Shown here: piece by piece, positions 59,213 through 64,000 of the stretch
How the letters are laid out: every line of letters begins with the position of its first letter
How positions within the stretch are numbered: the first letter of the stretch is position 1
From: Lachnospiraceae bacterium
Lineage (GTDB): Bacteria > Bacillota > Clostridia > Lachnospirales > Lachnospiraceae
Assembly (NCBI GenBank): GCA_022790855.1
Contig: JAAVYA010000028.1
Location: 62,001 to 126,000, forward strand
Reading direction: 5' to 3'
DNA length: 64,000 bases
Notes under the pieces: model-generated
Seen by the model: only the letters and a program-made list of their open reading frames with translations
What the model was told of the DNA's origin: nothing
The model's database searches: none
Program-made: the position numbers and the translations under genes

Positions 59213-59359
59213 TTTATATTCCTCCAATGAACGATTTAATATAGTCTTTACCATATACTATTCATATATTATACGCTGAGGAAAAAATGTCAAGAAAACA
59301 CTTGAAAAAATAGCTTTTTCTACCTAAAATGAGGCCTAATGATACATTAGGAGGAAGCT

Positions 59360-60538
59360 ATGGAAGCAAGGAATTTCCGCTATTTATTTGAGAATACAGA
59401 CGATGGTATCGTCCTATCCGGCGGTATCTGGGATATGAGAGATAATCAGTGTACGAATTTTGCTTATGTATGCGGAATGAGAAATAAAAAAGAGGTAGAC
59501 AACGAAGGGCATGGTGCCATGTTCCGCTTTGAAAGGAACAATGAGCCGTGTCATATTTTTATATTGGCCTCTTTTTCTATTTATTATATAAAGACCTTGC
59601 TGAGAATGCTGCATCGTCATCAATTAAGAACGGTTTTATTGCCATATGTCAGCTTGCAGCATCGTCTGGCGCTGCTTCAGTGGTATCAGGGAGAGCGAAA
59701 ATTGGAGCCAGGGCTTGCAGAATTTATGGAACATCCATATACGTATTTGAAGAATACCGGCGTTGAGAATGTATATCTTTTGCAAGGAAATGGTGAAGTG
59801 TGGAGAGGGGAGGAGCATCAGTTTGCCTCGGGACATCATTTTGAATTATTGGACAAGGGAAAGCTTCAAACAATAAACGAGATGGAGGGTCATTACGTCC
59901 CTGTAGTAAAAGCGGGTTATATCATAGAAAATGACTGGCTTTTTTATTTCGGACATTATGAACCGGATGTCAGTCTCTATGAGCAGCCGGGCAGTATTAT
60001 TAATTCCACGATTGTAATGTTTCAATGTCCTCTTCATACCGGCAGCGATGAGACGGACAGTGTAATGGCCGGAAAAGTGTTTTCCAGGCAAAAGAACTGT
60101 GTTCCATACTTTGATATAGAAGAGAAAAACTGTTTTTATAAGTGCATATATGAAGAAGATTACACAGTTTACCGAAAACATAAAAAACAATACCGAGAGG
60201 AAGGGTGCTTTGGTACATTGACTGTCGGTAATGTGAATATGGGTCGATATTTACAGGAAATATTCGGACGTTTTTATGGTGTTAGGAAGCAGATCAGAGC
60301 TATCACCATATCGAGCTGCGGAAATCGGGAGTATTGGAACCGCCAATGCCTTACGATGATGTTGGGAGAAGATCTCCAATATTGGGTATGCGGTCTGGAT
60401 CGTACCACATCTCCCTTTGTAATATCGGATGTAGCAGTGGCCAGCCCATTAAATAGAATCGTTACCATAAGTGAAGAATATGGGTACTGTTTTTCGGGAT
60501 ATTTGGTGCCTTTTGAAGAAGATAATGTAGTTCTGTAA
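59360..60538 (+). CDS. Hypothetical protein, possible degenerate metallo-beta-lactamase-fold
   Basis: 'FILASFSIYYIKTLLRMLHRHQLRTVLLPYVSLQHRLALL' resembles the SHF.xDHxxGL..LL....vd.vyLPYl...eRllLl region of MBL proteins but lacks His/Asp ligands. Confidence 0.5.
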   Translation: MEARNFRYLFENTDDGIVLSGGIWDMRDNQCTNFAYVCGMRNKKEVDNEGHGAMFRFERNNEPCHIFILASFSIYYIKTLLRMLHRHQLRTVLLPYVSLQHRLALLQWYQGERKLEPGLAEFMEHPYTYLKNTGVENVYLLQGNGEVWRGEEHQFASGHHFELLDKGKLQTINEMEGHYVPVVKAGYIIENDWLFYFGHYEPDVSLYEQPGSIINSTIVMFQCPLHTGSDETDSVMAGKVFSRQKNCVPYFDIEEKNCFYKCIYEEDYTVYRKHKKQYREEGCFGTLTVGNVNMGRYLQEIFGRFYGVRKQIRAITISSCGNREYWNRQCLTMMLGEDLQYWVCGLDRTTSPFVISDVAVASPLNRIVTISEEYGYCFSGYLVPFEEDNVVL

Positions 60539-60651
60539 GATGTTGTCATAATATGGAAAAACATGCGATGAAAAAAGTGCATTCCCCCCTTTTCAAAAGG
60601 GTTGTCATTATTTTATAATGATATCCATAAAATAGAAAGGGGACAAGCGAC

Positions 60652-60999
60652 GTGATGAAAGACCTTATTTTTGAATTTGCAGACCAATATGCGGTATTGG
60701 GGATTCTGGCAGTTGTATTATTGGCAGTATTTCTTCTTTGGAGAATGCACCGTCAGGTAAAAAAGCTGAACCGGAATCTGGGCATGATCACAGGGAAGAT
60801 TCAAGAATATTTTAATGTGATCATGGAGGATGAAGAGCCGGAAGGCGTACAAGCCGCTCCGGCAAGGGATACACGTCGAAGTGATTGGGAAGTTACAAAA
60901 GAAGAACGGGATTTTTTGCTGTCGGGAAGAAAAGAGCAGCATCCGGATCCGGAGGATGAGGCAGTATTCAATGCGGTGATGCAAGAATATTTTTCATAA
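60652..60999 (+). CDS. Small hypothetical single-TM protein
   Basis: GTG/ATG start, N-term TM 'YAVLGILAVVLLAVFLLW'. Confidence 0.6.
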   Translation: MMKDLIFEFADQYAVLGILAVVLLAVFLLWRMHRQVKKLNRNLGMITGKIQEYFNVIMEDEEPEGVQAAPARDTRRSDWEVTKEERDFLLSGRKEQHPDPEDEAVFNAVMQEYFS

Positions 61000-61120
61000 C
61001 AACGCAAGTACGCCTTTATACATACGAAATGAAGAAACAATGTCTGATGGCAATTTTAATAAACGAGGTTTGTAAGAAAAACATCAGTAAAATGTAAGAA
61101 ATAGAATAAAACCGTAAAAT

Positions 61121-61159
61121 AAAAAAAGTCTGGAAAGTATTGATTTTCCAGGCTTTTTT
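61121..61159 (+). terminator. Intrinsic terminator
   Basis: aaaaaaagtctggaaa...ttttccaggctttttt. Confidence 0.7.
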
Positions 61160-61187
61160 GCATCTTCAAAAAAATGGGTATGAAAAC

Positions 61188-61216
61188 TTGACAAGAATAC
61201 ATGTATTTGCTATAAT
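61188..61216 (+). promoter_or_regulatory. Perfect-consensus sigma-A promoter upstream of cell-wall hydrolase gene
   Basis: TTGACA-N17-TATAAT. Confidence 0.85.
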
Positions 61217-61221
61217 GCGAA

Positions 61222-61247
61222 TGTAACAAGTTTGTAATATTTGTAAC
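61222..61247 (+). promoter_or_regulatory. WalR(YycF)-like box TGTAAC-N5-TGTAAT plus third TGTAAC half-site
   Basis: tgtaac aagtt tgtaat att tgtaac directly downstream of -10. Confidence 0.5.
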
Positions 61248-61335
61248 AAATTTGAATAAAACAGCATAAAACATGTAATACTAAAATAATAATAGAAAGC
61301 TTGACAACATTCCTTTATGCTGATAGGAGGTCAAA

Positions 61336-63003
61336 ATGAATATTAACAAAAAGGTTGTAGAAGGCGCGGCGGTTGCAGTATTTGTAATGGCTATTACGGT
61401 GACATCAGTTGCAACAGACCATGTAGACACAAAAGCAAAATATATCCAGGAAGAGTCATATCAGGAAGAAGCGGCAATGGCGGCTGCTACGAAAGAGAAA
61501 GCAATCATTGATGTGGTTGCAGCAGCAGAAGGAACGGAAGTTGAGAAGGAAGATACTTCCCTTTCCGAAGTCGGTGAAGAGAAGAAAGACGTATCTCCTG
61601 AAACCGCAGAAAACGGACAGGAAGAGGAGGAGCAGCCGAAGCAGGATGAAAAAGCGGCTCAGGAACCGGAGCAGGCGGATCATAAGGAAGGCCAGTCGGA
61701 TCAGGATGTGAAAGAAGCTCAGGAACCGGAGCAGGCAGAAGAGGCAAAGGAAGCTTCTCCAGAGGAAGCCAAGGCAGATCAGTCCAAACCGGAAGAAGAA
61801 GCTAAGGAAGAACAGTCGGAAGAAAAGAAGGACGTAGAAGAAGAAAAGCCGGAAGAAAAGAAGGACGTAGAAGGAAAGCCGGAAGAAGAGAAGGACGTAG
61901 AAGGAAAGCCGGAAGAAAAGGAGACATCCAAGGAAGCGCAGCCAGAAGAAAAGAAAGATGTTCAGGAAGCACAGCCAAAGCAGGGCAGCGGATCTGAGGA
62001 AGGAAAAACGTCTGAAGAAGCGAAGACTCCTGGAGATACCGAGAAGCAGGAGGAAGAACAGCCCAAAGAAGAGCAGACTGCTTCAGAGTGGACAACAAAG
62101 CTCATGCCTAACGTTGAGGAGTATTTGAATATCCGCGGAGAAGCCAATGAGGAAGCAGAGGTGCTCGGCAAGCTTCGCAGAGGCGATGCCGCAGATATTA
62201 TAGAACGTGGAGAGGAATGGAGCAAAATCTCTTCCGGAAGCGTGGAAGGCTATGTAAAGAATGAATTCTGTGTTTTTGATGAAGCAGCAGAAACGATGGC
62301 TTATGAACTGGGAACCGTATATGCCACGGCATCTACCGGAGGATTGCGTGTACGGGCACAGGCAAATTCAGAAGAAGAGACTGAGATTGTCCATGTCCTG
62401 GAAGAAGGCGAAAAAATAAAAGTTGATACTGAAGCAGAAGCACCGGAAGGCTGGGTAGCTGTAAAAAATTCCGATACTACAGCTTATGTAAGTGCAGAGT
62501 TTGTAACGGTTGAGTTAAAGCTGGGAAAAGCTATTTCTATTGAAGAAGAGCGGGAAGCAATTCGCAGGGCAGAAGAAGAAGCTGCTGCAAAACAGAGAGA
62601 AGCCCAGAAGTCTTCCTCTTCCCAGACCTCCAGCAGCGGAACTCAGCAGAGAGGAGCAGTGGCGGCTTCTTATGATGACGTAACTCTTTTGGGAGCGTTG
62701 ATCCAATGCGAAGCAGGTGGAGAATGTTACGAAGGACAGGTGGCAGTAGGCGCTGTTGTAATGAATCGCTTGAGAAGAGGATATGCCGGAAGCATTTATG
62801 GCGTTATCTATCAGAGCGGCCAGTTTTCCCCGGCATCCAGCGGAGCCTTGGCAAATGTGTTGGCAAACGGTGTCAACGGAAGCTGCCTGTCTGCCGCACA
62901 GGAGGCGATTAACGGGGCCGATAACGTAGGCGGGGCAACCCAATTCCGCAGCGCAAGTTCCGGGCAAGCCGGAATTGTTATTGGCAACCATGTATTTTAT
63001 TAA
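61336..63003 (+). CDS. SleB-type cell wall hydrolase with E/K/P-rich repeat linker and two SH3-like domains
   Basis: C-term 'LLGALIQCEAGGECYEGQVAVGAVVMNRLRRGYAGSIYGVIYQSGQFSP'; SH3-like 'YLNIRGEANEEAEVLGKLRRGDAADII' and 'GLRVRAQANSEEETEIVHVLEEGEKIKV'. Confidence 0.9.
   Translation: MNINKKVVEGAAVAVFVMAITVTSVATDHVDTKAKYIQEESYQEEAAMAAATKEKAIIDVVAAAEGTEVEKEDTSLSEVGEEKKDVSPETAENGQEEEEQPKQDEKAAQEPEQADHKEGQSDQDVKEAQEPEQAEEAKEASPEEAKADQSKPEEEAKEEQSEEKKDVEEEKPEEKKDVEGKPEEEKDVEGKPEEKETSKEAQPEEKKDVQEAQPKQGSGSEEGKTSEEAKTPGDTEKQEEEQPKEEQTASEWTTKLMPNVEEYLNIRGEANEEAEVLGKLRRGDAADIIERGEEWSKISSGSVEGYVKNEFCVFDEAAETMAYELGTVYATASTGGLRVRAQANSEEETEIVHVLEEGEKIKVDTEAEAPEGWVAVKNSDTTAYVSAEFVTVELKLGKAISIEEEREAIRRAEEEAAAKQREAQKSSSSQTSSSGTQQRGAVAASYDDVTLLGALIQCEAGGECYEGQVAVGAVVMNRLRRGYAGSIYGVIYQSGQFSPASSGALANVLANGVNGSCLSAAQEAINGADNVGGATQFRSASSGQAGIVIGNHVFY
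61811..61925 (+). repeat. ~30-33 bp in-frame tandem repeats encoding PEEKKDVEGK-type linker
   Basis: aagccggaagaaaagaaggacgtagaagg-type units repeated. Confidence 0.85.
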
Positions 63004-63025
63004 AAAAATGTATAAAAATAATCAT

Positions 63026-63064
63026 ATGGTATTCCAAGAAGGAGTTTGCTTTTTGGAATACCAT
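63026..63064 (+). terminator. Probable terminator hairpin
   Basis: atggtattccaa...ttggaataccat then attttatt. Confidence 0.6.
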
Positions 63065-63073
63065 ATTTTATTC

Positions 63074-63109
63074 GTTACTATTTACGGTCCAGGAGCCGTG
63101 AATAGCAAC
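63074..63109. repeat. 36-nt imperfect palindrome, possible dispersed repeat remnant
   Basis: gttactatttacgg...ccgtgaatagcaac. Confidence 0.5.
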
Positions 63110-63215
63110 TTTGATACCGGACGGCAATGAAGAAATTGGTATTGTTCTTGTAATCTTAGTAGAATTATAGTAATATGATAAAAAGAAGCCGGTCATCAGA
63201 AAAGGAGGCGGTCAA

Positions 63216-63650
63216 GTGGAAGGTATTTTTTGGTTGGCCATATTGATTTTAATGGTTGTGATTGAAATCATCACATTGGGTTTGACGACCATTTGGTTTG
63301 CCGGAGGAGCTCTTATAGCATTTTTGGCCAGTCTGGCGGGCGCAGGCTTGCCGGTGCAGGCGGTTTTGTTCTTTGTAGTATCCTTAGGCTTATTATTGGG
63401 AACGCGGCCTTTCGCTATGAAATATTTTAATAAGGACCGGACAAAGACGAATGCCGAGAGCTTGATCGGAGCGACGGCTGTAGTTATGGAGGATATTGAT
63501 AATCTACAGGCAGTAGGCCGGGTGCAGGTGAATGGTCAGGAATGGTCTGCCAGGTCCAGCAGCGGTTTTGGGATTCCGAAGGGAAAAACAGTTCTGGTTG
63601 AAGAGATCCGGGGCGTAAAATTAGTTGTAAAAGAAAAAATGGAGGAATAA
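63216..63650 (+). CDS. NfeD family protein
   Basis: Hydrophobic N-term + OB-fold 'LIGATAVVMEDIDNLQAVGRVQVNGQEWSARSS'. Confidence 0.88.
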   Translation: MEGIFWLAILILMVVIEIITLGLTTIWFAGGALIAFLASLAGAGLPVQAVLFFVVSLGLLLGTRPFAMKYFNKDRTKTNAESLIGATAVVMEDIDNLQAVGRVQVNGQEWSARSSSGFGIPKGKTVLVEEIRGVKLVVKEKMEE

Positions 63651-63652
63651 CG

Positions 63653-64000
63653 ATGGGACCAATTATTGGAGTAGTAATATTAATTGTTTTTATTTTACTT
63701 ATTCTGGCGTCTTGTATTAAGATCGTACCTCAGGCTCACGCCATGGTAATTGAGCGGCTGGGCGGCTATCAGGGTACTTGGGGCGTGGGAATACATTTTA
63801 AGATGCCGTTTATTGACCGGGTTGCCAGAAGAGTGCTTCTGAAAGAGCAGGTTGTGGATTTTGCACCCCAGCCGGTTATTACCAAAGATAACGTAACGAT
63901 GCGGATAGATACGGTAGTGTTTTTTCAGATTACAGATCCGAAGCTATTTGCCTATGGGGTGGAGAATCCTATCATGGCGATTGAGAACCTGACCGCCACC
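63653..64000 (+). CDS. SPFH/Band-7 (QmcA/stomatin-like) protein, truncated by window end
   Basis: Manual translation from ATG 63653: MGPIIGVVILIVFILLILASCIKIVPQAHAMVIERLGGYQGTWGVGIHFKMPFIDRVARRVLLKEQVVDFAPQPVITKDNVTMRIDTVVFFQITDPKLFAYGVENP; follows NfeD. Confidence 0.9.
   Translation, partial: MGPIIGVVILIVFILLILASCIKIVPQAHAMVIERLGGYQGTWGVGIHFKMPFIDRVARRVLLKEQVVDFAPQPVITKDNVTMRIDTVVFFQITDPKLFAYGVENPIMAIENLTAT

Noticed and set aside
61456-62225. Several overlapping ORFs on both strands in the E/K-rich linker region
   Set aside because: Low-complexity shadow frames of the hydrolase linker.
1-64000. tRNA/rRNA genes, transposases, prophage genes
   Set aside because: No tRNA T-loop/CCA patterns, rRNA-like sequence, transposase/integrase or phage structural ORFs recognised by eye; a tRNAscan/ISfinder run would be decisive.

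Overview
The window looks like chromosome from a Gram-positive, spore-forming, Lachnospiraceae-like Firmicute (inferred from gene families and codon style; not verified). It contains, in order: a 5'-truncated multi-repeat surface protein; a class B sortase; a BspA-type LRR surface protein ending in TPKTG; an ABC-F ATPase; an NSS transporter; DegV; a TetR regulator; a DUF362/ferredoxin protein; a 5'-nucleotidase; hydE-hydG behind a terminator-bearing leader RNA; a two-component system; an aconitase-family hydratase; an AI-2E family transporter; a TPR/AAA-like protein; glgB; an IbrA/IbrB-like PAPS-reductase/ParB-Srx pair with a DUF2284 gene; a methyltransferase behind a highly structured palindromic element; a C39-like protein; a flagellin/FliS island; DUF2508-bofA; a complete Tad/Flp pilus locus with two prepilin peptidases; a rhomboid; a flavodoxin-SCP2 fusion; a histidine kinase; HIT; murG; a probable metal-site-less MBL-fold protein; a SleB-type hydrolase behind a consensus promoter with WalR-like boxes; NfeD; and a truncated SPFH protein. 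The best leads for undescribed biology are the hydEG leader RNA (16590-16726), the 148-nt nested palindromic element (36028-36175), the IbrA/IbrB/DUF2284 cluster (32711-35210), the degenerate MBL-like protein (59360-60538) and the Tad-locus oddities. Family calls come from motif recognition only; no database search was run.
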